Shown here piece after piece: positions 5,584 through 12,771 of a DNA stretch of 12,771 nucleotides. The position numbers and the translations under genes are program-made. The notes under the pieces were generated by a model. The model did no database searches and had not been told where the DNA came from. It worked only from the letters and a program-made list of their open reading frames with translations. Within the stretch, counting starts at the first letter, position 1, and the number at the start of each line of letters is the position of its first letter. Location: NCBI GenBank assembly GCA_947567585.1, contig CANONE010000058.1, positions 1-12,771 on the forward strand. Direction: 5' to 3'. The DNA comes from an uncultured Clostridia bacterium. Its GTDB lineage: Bacteria > Bacillota > Clostridia > Oscillospirales > Acutalibacteraceae.

Positions 5584-7671
5584 ATGTCAGTACAGGAATA
5601 TTTCGGCAGCATGGTGTTCGACGACCGGGTCATGAAGGCGAACCTGCCCGCAAACATATATAAGTCCCTGCACAGGACCATCGAACGGGGCGCAAGGCTG
5701 GACCCCGGCGTGGCCGACGCGGTGGCCTCGGCCATGAAGGACTGGGCGGTATCAAAGGGGGCTACCCACTATACACACTGGTTCCAGCCCCTTACAGGCG
5801 TCACCGCCGAGAAGCATGACAGCTTTATATCTCCCTCGCCCGACGGCGGCGTGATCATGGAGTTCTCCGGCAAGGAGCTGATCAAAGGCGAGCCGGACGC
5901 CTCCTCCTTCCCTTCGGGCGGGCTGAGAGCTACATTTGAAGCCAGGGGCTACACCGCCTGGGACCCCACCTCTTACGCCTTTATTAAGGGTAAGACCCTG
6001 TGCATACCCACGGCCTTCTGCTCCTACGGCGGGGAGGCCCTGGATAAGAAGACCCCATTGCTCCGCTCTATGGAGGCGCTGAACCGGCAGGCCATGAGGA
6101 TACTTAAGCTCTTTGGGAACACCGACGTAAAATGCGTGCGCACCTGTGTGGGCCCGGAGCAGGAGTATTTCCTCATAACCCAGGAGATGTACGACAAGCG
6201 CCCGGACTTGCGCTTTACGGGCCGCACCCTCTTCGGCAAGCGGCCCCCCAAGGGCCAGGAGATGGACGACCACTATTTCGGCGTGATAAAGCCCCGGGTG
6301 GCGGCCTATATGGAGGAGCTGAACGAAGAGCTCTGGAAGCTGGGGATCCTTGCCAAGACCGAGCACAACGAGGTGGCCCCCGCCCAGCACGAGCTGGCCC
6401 CCATCTACTCCACCACCAACGTGGCCACGGATCACAACCAGCTGACCATGGAGATCATGCAGAAGGTGGCCGCAAAGCACGGCCTGGTCTGCTTACTTCA
6501 CGAGAAGCCCTTTGACGGGGTGAACGGCAGCGGCAAGCACAATAACTGGTCCATCTCCACCGATACCGGCGTGAATCTGCTCTCCCCGGGTGAGACCCCC
6601 TATGAGAACGCCCAGTTCCTGCTGTTTTTGTGCGCGGTGATAAAGGCCGTGGACGACTACCAGGATCTGCTGCGCATCACCGTGGCTACAGCCGGGAATG
6701 ACCATAGGCTGGGGGCCAACGAGGCCCCGCCCGCTGTGGTGAGCATGTTCCTGGGCGACGAGCTGGGCGGCGTATTAGAGGCCATTGAGACCGGAGCTCC
6801 CTATATGGGAACGGAGAAGACCCAGATGAAGCTTGGGGTAGACGTGCTCCCCAAGTTCAACCGGGACGCCACGGACCGCAACCGCACCTCGCCCTTCGCC
6901 TTTACCGGCAATAAATTCGAATTTAGGATGCTGGGCTCGGCGAACAGCATCGCCTGCTGCAATATTATGCTCAACTCCGCAGTCGCAGAAAGCCTTCGCA
7001 TCTACGCCGACCGCTTGGAAGGCGCCGAGGACTTCGAGACCGCCCTGCACGAGATGATACGCAAGACTATCAAAGACCATAAGAACATCATCTTCAACGG
7101 CAACGGCTATGACGATGCGTGGATCAAGGAAGCAACCGAAAAGCGGGGGCTTCTCAACTACCGCACCACCGCCGACTGTATGCCCCATCTGCTGGACGAT
7201 AAAAATGTGGATATGCTCACCGCCCACGGGGTCTACAGCCGGGCAGAGCTGGAGTCCCGCTGCGAGATCATGCTGGAGAACTATGTGAAGACCGTGGCCA
7301 TTGAGGCCAACACCATGGTGAGCATGGCCCGGCGGCAGATAGCCCCGGCGGTGGAGAGCTATACCATGAAGCTGATGGATGCCATTGCCAGGAAAAGGGC
7401 CCTGGACATCGGTCTTGACAGTGGATATGAGACCGGGCTTGTAAAGGAGCTCTCCTCTCTTACCGGGGAGATTGCCCGCCGCACAGACCGTTTGGACGGC
7501 GCTGTAAGCGCCCTGTCCGGCACGGTGGAGGAGCAGGGCTACGCGGTCCGGGACGTGGTGCTGGGGCGCATGGAGGAGCTGCGGGAGGTCTGCGACCGGG
7601 CGGAAACCATTACGGCGAAGGAGTTCTGGCCGTACCCCAGCTATGGCGACATCCTTTTCAGCGTAAAGTAA
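5584..7671 (+). CDS. glnN: glutamine synthetase type III
   Basis: Cytoplasmic ATP-dependent synthesis of glutamine from glutamate and ammonium. It has 695 residues, the normal large size of GSIII and far longer than GSI. The N terminus MSVQEYFGSMVFDDRVM is typical of the family. Catalytic landmarks are GPEQEYF (190-196) with metal-binding glutamates, AKTEHNEVAPAQHE, the glutamate/ATP-site segment SGKHNNWSISTDTG, AGNDHRLGANEAPPA (370-384), and NRTSPFAFTGNKFEFRMLGSA. The C-terminal part (after about 590) is the GSIII-specific helical tail, ending in WPYPSYGDILFSVK. The ATG at 5584 is preferred over an in-frame GTG at 5575 because of Shine-Dalgarno spacing. It is the first gene of the rightward operon, expressed behind a leader terminator, with amt-PII next. 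It is probably the main ammonium-assimilating GS here, given the defects seen in the GSI paralogue. No frameshift or missing motif is seen. Confidence 0.96.
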   Translation: MSVQEYFGSMVFDDRVMKANLPANIYKSLHRTIERGARLDPGVADAVASAMKDWAVSKGATHYTHWFQPLTGVTAEKHDSFISPSPDGGVIMEFSGKELIKGEPDASSFPSGGLRATFEARGYTAWDPTSYAFIKGKTLCIPTAFCSYGGEALDKKTPLLRSMEALNRQAMRILKLFGNTDVKCVRTCVGPEQEYFLITQEMYDKRPDLRFTGRTLFGKRPPKGQEMDDHYFGVIKPRVAAYMEELNEELWKLGILAKTEHNEVAPAQHELAPIYSTTNVATDHNQLTMEIMQKVAAKHGLVCLLHEKPFDGVNGSGKHNNWSISTDTGVNLLSPGETPYENAQFLLFLCAVIKAVDDYQDLLRITVATAGNDHRLGANEAPPAVVSMFLGDELGGVLEAIETGAPYMGTEKTQMKLGVDVLPKFNRDATDRNRTSPFAFTGNKFEFRMLGSANSIACCNIMLNSAVAESLRIYADRLEGAEDFETALHEMIRKTIKDHKNIIFNGNGYDDAWIKEATEKRGLLNYRTTADCMPHLLDDKNVDMLTAHGVYSRAELESRCEIMLENYVKTVAIEANTMVSMARRQIAPAVESYTMKLMDAIARKRALDIGLDSGYETGLVKELSSLTGEIARRTDRLDGAVSALSGTVEEQGYAVRDVVLGRMEELREVCDRAETITAKEFWPYPSYGDILFSVK

Positions 7672-7680
7672 AAAACTTAC

Positions 7681-7726
7681 AGGCTGCGGGGCAGCATCCC
7701 ACAGCCTTGAGAGACGGCGTAAGCCG
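7681..7726 (+). promoter_or_regulatory. two small hairpins in the glnN-amt intergenic RNA
   Basis: In the 85-nt gap, AGGCTG-C-GGG (7681-7690) pairs with CCC-A-CAGCCT (7698-7707) around a 7-nt loop. A second hairpin, CGGC-GTAA-GCCG (7715-7726), is capped by a GNRA-type tetraloop. Neither is followed by a U-tract, so these do not look like terminators. They may mark RNA processing or stability, or be regulator contacts between the genes. The Shine-Dalgarno of amt follows at 7741-7748. Confidence 0.45.
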
Positions 7727-7756
7727 CCAATACATACACAAAGGAGAGTGGATACT

Positions 7757-9511
7757 ATGGGAACGGAGCAGATCGTATCCCTGGTGACAGAGACAGTCAG
7801 CACGCAGGTATTCGGAGTATGGTTCCTTATAGGCGCGGCCCTGGTCTTCTTCATGCAGGCGGGTTTCGCCATGGTGGAGACCGGATTTACAAGGGCTAAA
7901 AACGCCGGCAACATCATCATGAAGAACCTGATGGATTTCTGCATCGGCACGGTGGTGTTCGTACTTTTGGGCTTCAGCCTGATGATGGCCGAGGACTATG
8001 CGATGGGCTTCATCGGCATACCGAACCTGAACATATTCTCCGACTTCACCGGCTTTATCGAGACGAACGCCTCCAGCTTTGTGTTCAACTTGGTGTTCTG
8101 CGCCACGGCGGCTACGATTGTCTCGGGGTCCATGGCGGAGCGGACAAAGTTTGTGTCCTACTGCATCTATTCCGGGGTCATCTCCCTGTTTGTCTACCCC
8201 ATAGAGGCCGGATGGGTCTGGAACAGCCAGGGCTGGCTTGTGCAGCTGGGCTTCCACGACTTCGCGGGCTCCGCGGCCATCCACTCCGTGGGCGGGGTGA
8301 CGGCTCTTATCGGAGCAATCATGGTGGGCCCGAGGCTTGGCAAGTACATCAAGAGCAGAGACGGTAAGGTGAAAAAGGTGAACGCCATCCCCGGCCACTC
8401 CATCACCCTGGGGGCTCTCGGCTGCTTCATACTGTGGTTCGGCTGGTACGGCTTTAACGGCGCGGCGGCGTGGGATAACACTTCTCTGGCCTCTATCTTC
8501 CTGACTACGACTATAGCCCCGGCCGTGGCAACGGTCACCACTATGCTGTACACCTGGATAAAGAACGGCAAGCCCGACGTTTCCATGTGCCTGAACGCTT
8601 CACTTGCGGGCCTTGTGGGCATCACCGCCGGCTGCGACGCTCTGGACGCCCTGGGCTCGGTGATAGTGGGCGTCGTCTCCGGCATACTGGTGGTAGTGGT
8701 GGTGGAGTTCCTGGATCTGAAACTGCACATCGACGACCCGGTGGGCGCCGTGGGCGTACACCTGGCAAACGGCGTTTGGGGCACCATAGCCGTGGGGCTT
8801 CTCTCCAATCCTGGCGCTCCGGCGGGTCTTCGGGGGCTGCTTTACACCGGCGACCCCAGGCTTCTGGGTGTGCAGGTCCTGGGCATCGCAGCCATACTGG
8901 TCTGGACTTCTGTACTCATGACTATCACCTTTATGATCATAAAAAATACCGTTGGCCTGCGGGTGGAGCCCGAGGAGGAAATAAAGGGGCTTGACAGCAC
9001 CGAGCACGGCCTGCCCAGCGCCTACGCGGACTTTGCCCCGGCAGTGGAGAGCCTGGACTATGGCTATGGCGATGCTATCGCCGTCGCCGGCAGTACTCCG
9101 GCGGCGGAAGCCATACCGGTAAGGAAGGAGCCTGCTCTGGTTCCCGAGGGCGTACCCAAGCTCACCAAGATAGAGATCATCTGCCGCGAGAGCCGCTTCG
9201 AGTCCCTTAAGTCCGCCATGATGGCCCTGGGGATAACCGGCATGACCGTCTCCCATGTGCTGGGCTGCGGCGTACAGAAGGGCAGGCCCGAGTATTATAG
9301 AGGCGTGCCAGTGGAGGCGAACCTCCTGCCCAAAATACAGGTGGATATAGTCGTCAGCAAGGTGCCGGTCTCCTCGGTGGTAGATACCGCCAAGAGCGTG
9401 CTCTATACCGGCCATATCGGCGATGGGAAAATATTCGTATATGACGTTGAGGACGTAGTAAAGGTGCGCACCGGCGAGACCGGGTATGACGCGCTACAAG
9501 ACGTGGAATAA
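7757..9511 (+). CDS. amt: ammonium channel Amt fused to a C-terminal PII (GlnB/GlnK) domain
   Basis: Integral membrane ammonium transporter carrying its own PII signalling domain; 584 residues. The Amt part (about 10-415, some eleven membrane helices) keeps the twin pore histidines His176 (in DFAGSAAIHSVGG) and His335 (in VGVHLANGVWG), the AERT motif and LWFGWYGFNGAAA. In that last motif the binding-site Ser219 of E. coli AmtB aligns with Ala. A linker of about 50 residues (415-465) leads to the PII domain (about 469-584). That domain has Gln in GCGVQKG, the T-loop EYYRGVPVEANLLPK, and the nucleotide-binding TGHIGDGKIFVYDVEDVVKVRTGE. The T-loop Tyr51 used for uridylylation in E. coli aligns with Val519, so sensing should be by ATP/ADP and 2-oxoglutarate alone (inference). 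AAGGAG ends 10 nt before the ATG; an in-frame GTG at 7748 lies inside the Shine-Dalgarno. Free PII proteins normally block Amt pores by inserting the T-loop; here the plug would be tethered. Confidence 0.94.
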   Translation: MGTEQIVSLVTETVSTQVFGVWFLIGAALVFFMQAGFAMVETGFTRAKNAGNIIMKNLMDFCIGTVVFVLLGFSLMMAEDYAMGFIGIPNLNIFSDFTGFIETNASSFVFNLVFCATAATIVSGSMAERTKFVSYCIYSGVISLFVYPIEAGWVWNSQGWLVQLGFHDFAGSAAIHSVGGVTALIGAIMVGPRLGKYIKSRDGKVKKVNAIPGHSITLGALGCFILWFGWYGFNGAAAWDNTSLASIFLTTTIAPAVATVTTMLYTWIKNGKPDVSMCLNASLAGLVGITAGCDALDALGSVIVGVVSGILVVVVVEFLDLKLHIDDPVGAVGVHLANGVWGTIAVGLLSNPGAPAGLRGLLYTGDPRLLGVQVLGIAAILVWTSVLMTITFMIIKNTVGLRVEPEEEIKGLDSTEHGLPSAYADFAPAVESLDYGYGDAIAVAGSTPAAEAIPVRKEPALVPEGVPKLTKIEIICRESRFESLKSAMMALGITGMTVSHVLGCGVQKGRPEYYRGVPVEANLLPKIQVDIVVSKVPVSSVVDTAKSVLYTGHIGDGKIFVYDVEDVVKVRTGETGYDALQDVE

Positions 9512-9519
9512 GATACCAT

Positions 9520-9559
9520 GCGGGAAACGGGGCCTTTTGCGGCCCCGCCCTCCCGCTTT
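9520..9559 (+). promoter_or_regulatory. GC-rich hairpin between amt and asnB
   Basis: GCGGGA (9520-9525) pairs with TCCCGC (9551-9556), and inside it CGGGGCC (9528-9534) pairs with GGCCCCG (9541-9547) around TTTTGC. The tail is only TTTA, so termination would be partial at most. It may set a lower level of asnB-purF relative to glnN-amt or protect the upstream message. The asnB Shine-Dalgarno GGAGG (9562-9566) follows directly. Confidence 0.5.
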
Positions 9560-9573
9560 ACGGAGGGATTTTT

Positions 9574-11154
9574 ATGTGCTCAATTATAACCTGCTGCGGC
9601 CCCTGCGCCAGCCCCGAGAGCGTCAGGGAGTGCTTTGACCGCAGCCTGTCCCGGGGCCCGGACGACACACGCTTGATAGATACCGGCAGCGGCCTTATGG
9701 GCTTTCACCGCCTTGCCATAATGGGGCTTAGTCCCGAGGGCATGCAGCCCTTTGAGCTGGACGGCAGCTATGTGGTCTGCAACGGGGAGATATACGGTTT
9801 TGAGAAATTCAAGGAGCGGCTGTCAGAAAAATACGCCTTTCACAGCGGCTCCGACTGCGAGGTGCTGCTGCCGCTGTATAAGGAGTATGGCACGGATATG
9901 TTTAAGCTGCTGGACGCGGAGTTCGCCTGCGTCATATACGACGGCTCCACCGGAGAGTACATAGCCGCCCGGGACCCCATCGGCATCCGGCCCCTATACT
10001 ATGGCGCCGGGGCCAGCGGCGCCATGCTCTTTGCCAGCGAGCCAAAGGATCTGGTGGGGCTGTGTGGGGAGATACGGCCCTTCCCGCCGGGACACTACTA
10101 TAAAAACGGCAAGTTTGTCTGCTATCGGGACATTTCCGCCGCCCCCCAAACCTGTTATGACCAGATAGATACCGTGTGCAGGAATATTCATGACAAGCTG
10201 ATATCCGGAGTGAAGAAGCGGCTGGTCTCCGACGCCAAGGTGGGCTTTCTTCTTTCCGGGGGCCTGGACTCGTCTTTGGTCTGCGCCATAGCCCAGCGCT
10301 ATAGCGGGGCCCCCATACGCACCTTTGCCATTGGCATGAGCGGGGACGCCATTGATTTGAAATACGCCCGGCAGGCAGCGGATTATATTGGCAGCGTCCA
10401 TACCGAGGTCATTATCACTAAGGAGGACGTTCTGAACGCTCTGGAGACTGTCGTAGCGATTCTCGGTACATTTGACATCACTACTGTCAGGGCCAGCATA
10501 GGCATGTACCTTGTCTGCAAATACATACATGAACGCACAGATATCCGGGTGCTGCTCACCGGCGAGATTTCCGACGAGCTCTTCGGCTATAAGTACACGG
10601 ACTTTGCCCCCAGCGCCCAAGCCTTTCAAGCCGAGTCCCAAAAGCGTGTGCGGGAGCTGCATATGTACGATGTGCTCCGGGCCGACCGCTGTATATCCGT
10701 GAACTCGCTGGAAGCTAGGGTGCCCTTTGGCGACCTGGATTTTGTGGAGTATGTCATGTCCGTCGACCCGGAAAAAAAGCTGAACAGGTACCATAAGGGC
10801 AAGTACCTTCTGCGCAAGTCCTTTGAGGGGGACGGCCTGCTGCCGGAAGATATACTCTGGCGGGAGAAGGCCGCCTTCTCCGACGCGGTGGGCCACTCCA
10901 TGGTGGACTATTTGAAAGAGTACGCGGACGGCCTTTACACACAAGCCGAACTTGAGAACGGGAGCCAGGCCTATGCCCACGCCCGGCCCTTTACGAAGGA
11001 GTCGCTTTTGTACCGGGAGCTCTTTGAAAAATACTACCCAGGCCAGGGGCGGCTTATTGACGGCTTCTGGATGCCCAACCCGGATTGGGAAGGCTGCAGG
11101 GTAGACGATCCCTCGGCCCGGGTGCTGCCAAACTATGGGGCCAGCGGAGAATAG
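9574..11154 (+). CDS. asnB: asparagine synthetase, glutamine-hydrolysing
   Basis: Makes asparagine from aspartate, ATP and glutamine in the cytoplasm; 526 residues, slightly shorter than E. coli AsnB (about 554). The class II amidotransferase domain (1 to about 195) starts with the nucleophile Cys2 exposed after Met removal (MCSIITCCG). It keeps GFHRLAIMG, VVCNGEIYG, SGSDCEVLLPLYK and AARDPIGIRPLYYG. The synthetase domain has the PP-loop SGGLDS (228-233), TGEISDELFGY, NSLEARVPFGD, KYLLRKSF and WREKAAFSDAVGHS, as in E. coli AsnB. The GGAGG site 7 nt before the ATG supports this start. It lies 62 nt after amt-PII with a GC-rich hairpin between, and only 14 nt before purF, so it is in the same operon. 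It consumes the glutamine produced by the locus. All catalytic motifs look intact. Confidence 0.94.
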   Translation: MCSIITCCGPCASPESVRECFDRSLSRGPDDTRLIDTGSGLMGFHRLAIMGLSPEGMQPFELDGSYVVCNGEIYGFEKFKERLSEKYAFHSGSDCEVLLPLYKEYGTDMFKLLDAEFACVIYDGSTGEYIAARDPIGIRPLYYGAGASGAMLFASEPKDLVGLCGEIRPFPPGHYYKNGKFVCYRDISAAPQTCYDQIDTVCRNIHDKLISGVKKRLVSDAKVGFLLSGGLDSSLVCAIAQRYSGAPIRTFAIGMSGDAIDLKYARQAADYIGSVHTEVIITKEDVLNALETVVAILGTFDITTVRASIGMYLVCKYIHERTDIRVLLTGEISDELFGYKYTDFAPSAQAFQAESQKRVRELHMYDVLRADRCISVNSLEARVPFGDLDFVEYVMSVDPEKKLNRYHKGKYLLRKSFEGDGLLPEDILWREKAAFSDAVGHSMVDYLKEYADGLYTQAELENGSQAYAHARPFTKESLLYRELFEKYYPGQGRLIDGFWMPNPDWEGCRVDDPSARVLPNYGASGE

Positions 11155-11168
11155 AGGAGGAGCACGCT

Positions 11169-12584
11169 ATGAGCATACATGAAGAATGCGGGGTTTTCGG
11201 GGTCTCGCTGCCGGAACCGTCGGATGTGTCCGCTCTATGCTACTACGGGCTTTTCGCATTACAGCACAGAGGACAGGAAAGCTGCGGGATCGTGGTAAAC
11301 GACGACGGCCTGTTCTTCTCACATAAGGACGCGGGGCTTTTGGGGGAGGTATTTACCCCGGCGGCTCTCGGCCGTATGCCCAGGGGGAGCATGGCTGTTG
11401 GCCATGTCCGCTACGGCACCACCGGCGGCAGCGGCCGCAGGAACTGCCAGCCCATAGAGGTGAACCACCAGAAGGGGAAAATGGCCCTGGCCCACAATGG
11501 CAACCTCAGCAATGCCCCCGGGCTTCGGAACAGGCTGGAGCTCGCGGGAGCCATCTTCCACACCACCAGCGACACGGAGATCATCGCCTATATCGTCACC
11601 CAGAAGCGCCTGAAGGCCCCGTCCATAGAAGCGGCTCTCTCCGCTGCCATGGAGGAGCTAGACGGGGCCTACTCCCTAGTGCTCATGTCCGCCCAAAAGC
11701 TCATAGCCGCCAGGGACCCCTATGGCTTTCGGCCCCTGTGCTATGGAAGGCTGCCTGGCGGCGGGTACGCGGCGGCCTCGGAGAGCTGCGCTCTTTCGGC
11801 AATAGGCGCTGAGTTCGTGCGGGATTTGGAGCCGGGAGAGATACTCGTATTCGGCCCAGAGGGCGTAGCCTCCCACAGGGAGCACTGCGGTCTGAACCCC
11901 CAAAGGCTCTGCGTCTTCGAGTATATCTACTTCGCCCGGCCGGACTCGGTGCTGGACGGAATGCCCGTACACCTAGCAAGGCAGCGGGCCGGGGAGCTCC
12001 TGGCAAAGCGCCATCCTGTTGACGCCGACCTAGCAATAGGCGTGCCGGATTCCGGATTGGACGCGGCTCTGGGCTTCAGCCGGGCCTCCGGCATTCCATA
12101 CGGCATTGGACTGATAAAGAACAAGTATATAGGCCGCACCTTTATCTCTCCGGGAGAGATCCAGCGCCTGGACCAAGTGCGCATAAAGCTCAGCCCTATA
12201 GAGGCCGCCGTGCGGGGGAAGCGGCTGGTGCTGGTGGACGACTCCATCGTCCGGGGCACCACCAGCGGGCGCATAGTCCGGCTGCTGCGGGAGGCCGGCG
12301 CCAGGGAAATACACCTGAGAGTGTCCGCGCCGCCCTTCCTGCACCCATGCTACTACGGCACGGACATTGACTCCCGAGACCACCTGATCGCCTGTAAACA
12401 TACGGTTGAGGAGACGGCCGCCATTATTGGAGCGGACTCTCTGGGGTATCTGCCGGCGGAGGACCTATCGGAGCTTGCGGGCGGCTGCGGCATATGCTCC
12501 GCCTGCTTTGACGGACGCTATCCCACGCCCGTGCCAAAGGATACCCGTAAGGACAGATTTGAGCAAAAGCTGGGAAACAGATAG
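11169..12584 (+). CDS. purF: amidophosphoribosyltransferase, first step of purine synthesis
   Basis: Transfers glutamine amide nitrogen to PRPP, giving phosphoribosylamine; 471 residues, normal for the Bacillus-type enzyme. The class II amidotransferase domain begins at Cys7 (EECGVFG) after a six-residue propeptide, with HVRYGTTGGS, LAHNGNLSN, TTSDTEI and AARDPYGFRPLCYG. The phosphoribosyltransferase domain has VPDSGLDAALGF, GRTFI and the PRPP loop VLVDDSIVRGTTS (354-366). Cysteines 248 (CVFEYIYFARP), 394 (HPCYYG) and 440/443/446 (CGICSACFDG) match the 4Fe-4S ligands of the oxygen-sensitive Bacillus-type enzyme. The start was set at 11169 by the strong AGGAGG at 11155-11160, 8 nt away; longer in-frame readings run into asnB. 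It lies 14 nt after asnB and is the last gene before a terminator. No other pur gene is in the window, so this may be a second, nitrogen-controlled copy. Confidence 0.92.
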   Translation: MSIHEECGVFGVSLPEPSDVSALCYYGLFALQHRGQESCGIVVNDDGLFFSHKDAGLLGEVFTPAALGRMPRGSMAVGHVRYGTTGGSGRRNCQPIEVNHQKGKMALAHNGNLSNAPGLRNRLELAGAIFHTTSDTEIIAYIVTQKRLKAPSIEAALSAAMEELDGAYSLVLMSAQKLIAARDPYGFRPLCYGRLPGGGYAAASESCALSAIGAEFVRDLEPGEILVFGPEGVASHREHCGLNPQRLCVFEYIYFARPDSVLDGMPVHLARQRAGELLAKRHPVDADLAIGVPDSGLDAALGFSRASGIPYGIGLIKNKYIGRTFISPGEIQRLDQVRIKLSPIEAAVRGKRLVLVDDSIVRGTTSGRIVRLLREAGAREIHLRVSAPPFLHPCYYGTDIDSRDHLIACKHTVEETAAIIGADSLGYLPAEDLSELAGGCGICSACFDGRYPTPVPKDTRKDRFEQKLGNR

Positions 12585-12592
12585 AAGCGAAC

Positions 12593-12647
12593 CGCCCATT
12601 GAAGCCCGAACCCCTGGAGTTCGGAGCGCAATGGGTGATTTCTTTTT
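12593..12647 (+). terminator. intrinsic terminator of the glnN-amt-asnB-purF operon
   Basis: CGCCCATTG (12593-12601) pairs with CAATGGGTG (12629-12637) with one G-U pair. Inside it CCGAAC (12606-12611) pairs with GTTCGG (12619-12624). ATTTCTTTTT (12638-12647) follows. It stands 8 nt after the purF stop and closes the rightward operon. Confidence 0.85.
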
Positions 12648-12649
12648 GT

Positions 12650-12771
12650 CCCGGTTTATATGGAGTTCCAGATAGGCTGAGGAGGATGTTGAGGATCAGC
12701 TTATAGGTATTGAGGTTGTTGCGGATTTTGGTTGTGTTCTCCCGCATACAGTCAAGCACAAAGCGGATATG
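12650..12771 (-). pseudogene. remnant or partial 3' end of a leftward gene, possibly a mobile-element replication protein
   Basis: On the minus strand a frame enters from the right edge and reads HIRFVLDCMRENTTKIRN near 12771-12718. It goes on through a less familiar stretch (NTYKLILNILLSLSGTPYK) and then runs into the purF terminator and gene with no natural stop. The R-E-N-T-T-K-I-R-N segment reminds me of the C-terminal part of replication-type proteins (DUF6017-like) found on clostridial plasmids and integrative elements, where a similar segment leads into a final helix. Here the expected continuation is not seen, so this is most likely a decayed fragment. The identification is from memory and weak; the whole piece is about 40 codons. 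Confidence 0.3.

Noticed and set aside
6775..7950. 391-codon minus-strand open frame across the end of glnN and the start of amt
   Set aside because: It lies opposite two certain genes and the intergenic hairpins, and its translation is low-complexity His/Gly/Val-rich, as expected for an antisense shadow.
11085..11168. purF start inside asnB
   Set aside because: The extension reads the end of asnB in another frame; AGGAGG at 11155-11160 and the conserved ECGVFG near the N terminus fix the start at 11169.

Overview
This window is a compact nitrogen-assimilation locus from a GC-rich member of the Clostridia. An Oscillospiraceae/Ruminococcaceae-like gut organism is the best guess. That guess rests on a type III glutamine synthetase, an ANTAR-domain regulator next to a type I glutamine synthetase, a glutamate synthase split into archaeal-type pieces, strong Shine-Dalgarno sites and consensus sigma-A promoters. 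No species can be named from the sequence alone.

Layout: two operons run outwards from a short AT-rich divergent promoter region (about 5273-5583). The leftward operon encodes, in transcription order, the glutamine amidotransferase part of glutamate synthase, the ferredoxin-like plus FMN synthase part, the stand-alone GXGXG beta-helix part, an unusual short type I glutamine synthetase (GS) paralogue, and an ANTAR RNA-binding regulator. Its junctions are very tight: 1-nt overlap, 1-nt gap, 13-nt gap, 29-nt gap. A doubtful start of another leftward gene lies at the left edge. The rightward operon encodes GSIII (glnN), an ammonium channel fused to a PII domain (amt-glnB), asparagine synthetase (asnB) and amidophosphoribosyltransferase (purF). 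It ends in a clear intrinsic terminator. A leftward gene remnant, possibly of mobile-element origin, sits at the right edge.

How the genes fit together: the Amt-PII fusion would take up ammonium and sense energy and 2-oxoglutarate. GSIII, and perhaps the GSI paralogue, would fix ammonium into glutamine. The split glutamate synthase would turn glutamine plus 2-oxoglutarate into glutamate, probably with ferredoxin as electron donor because no GltD subunit is present here. AsnB and PurF are two further class II glutamine amidotransferases that spend the amide nitrogen on asparagine and purines.

The most interesting features are regulatory and enzymological. Both divergent promoters match TTGACA-N17-TATAAT exactly. 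Each is followed almost at once by a long leader hairpin, the glnN one having a classic terminator U-tract before the Shine-Dalgarno. The ANTAR protein in the same locus has a degenerate receiver (Asn at the phosphoacceptor position), which makes it a candidate antiterminator for these leaders. The GSI paralogue has lost the catalytic flap glutamate, the feedback-inhibition arginine and the C-terminal tail.
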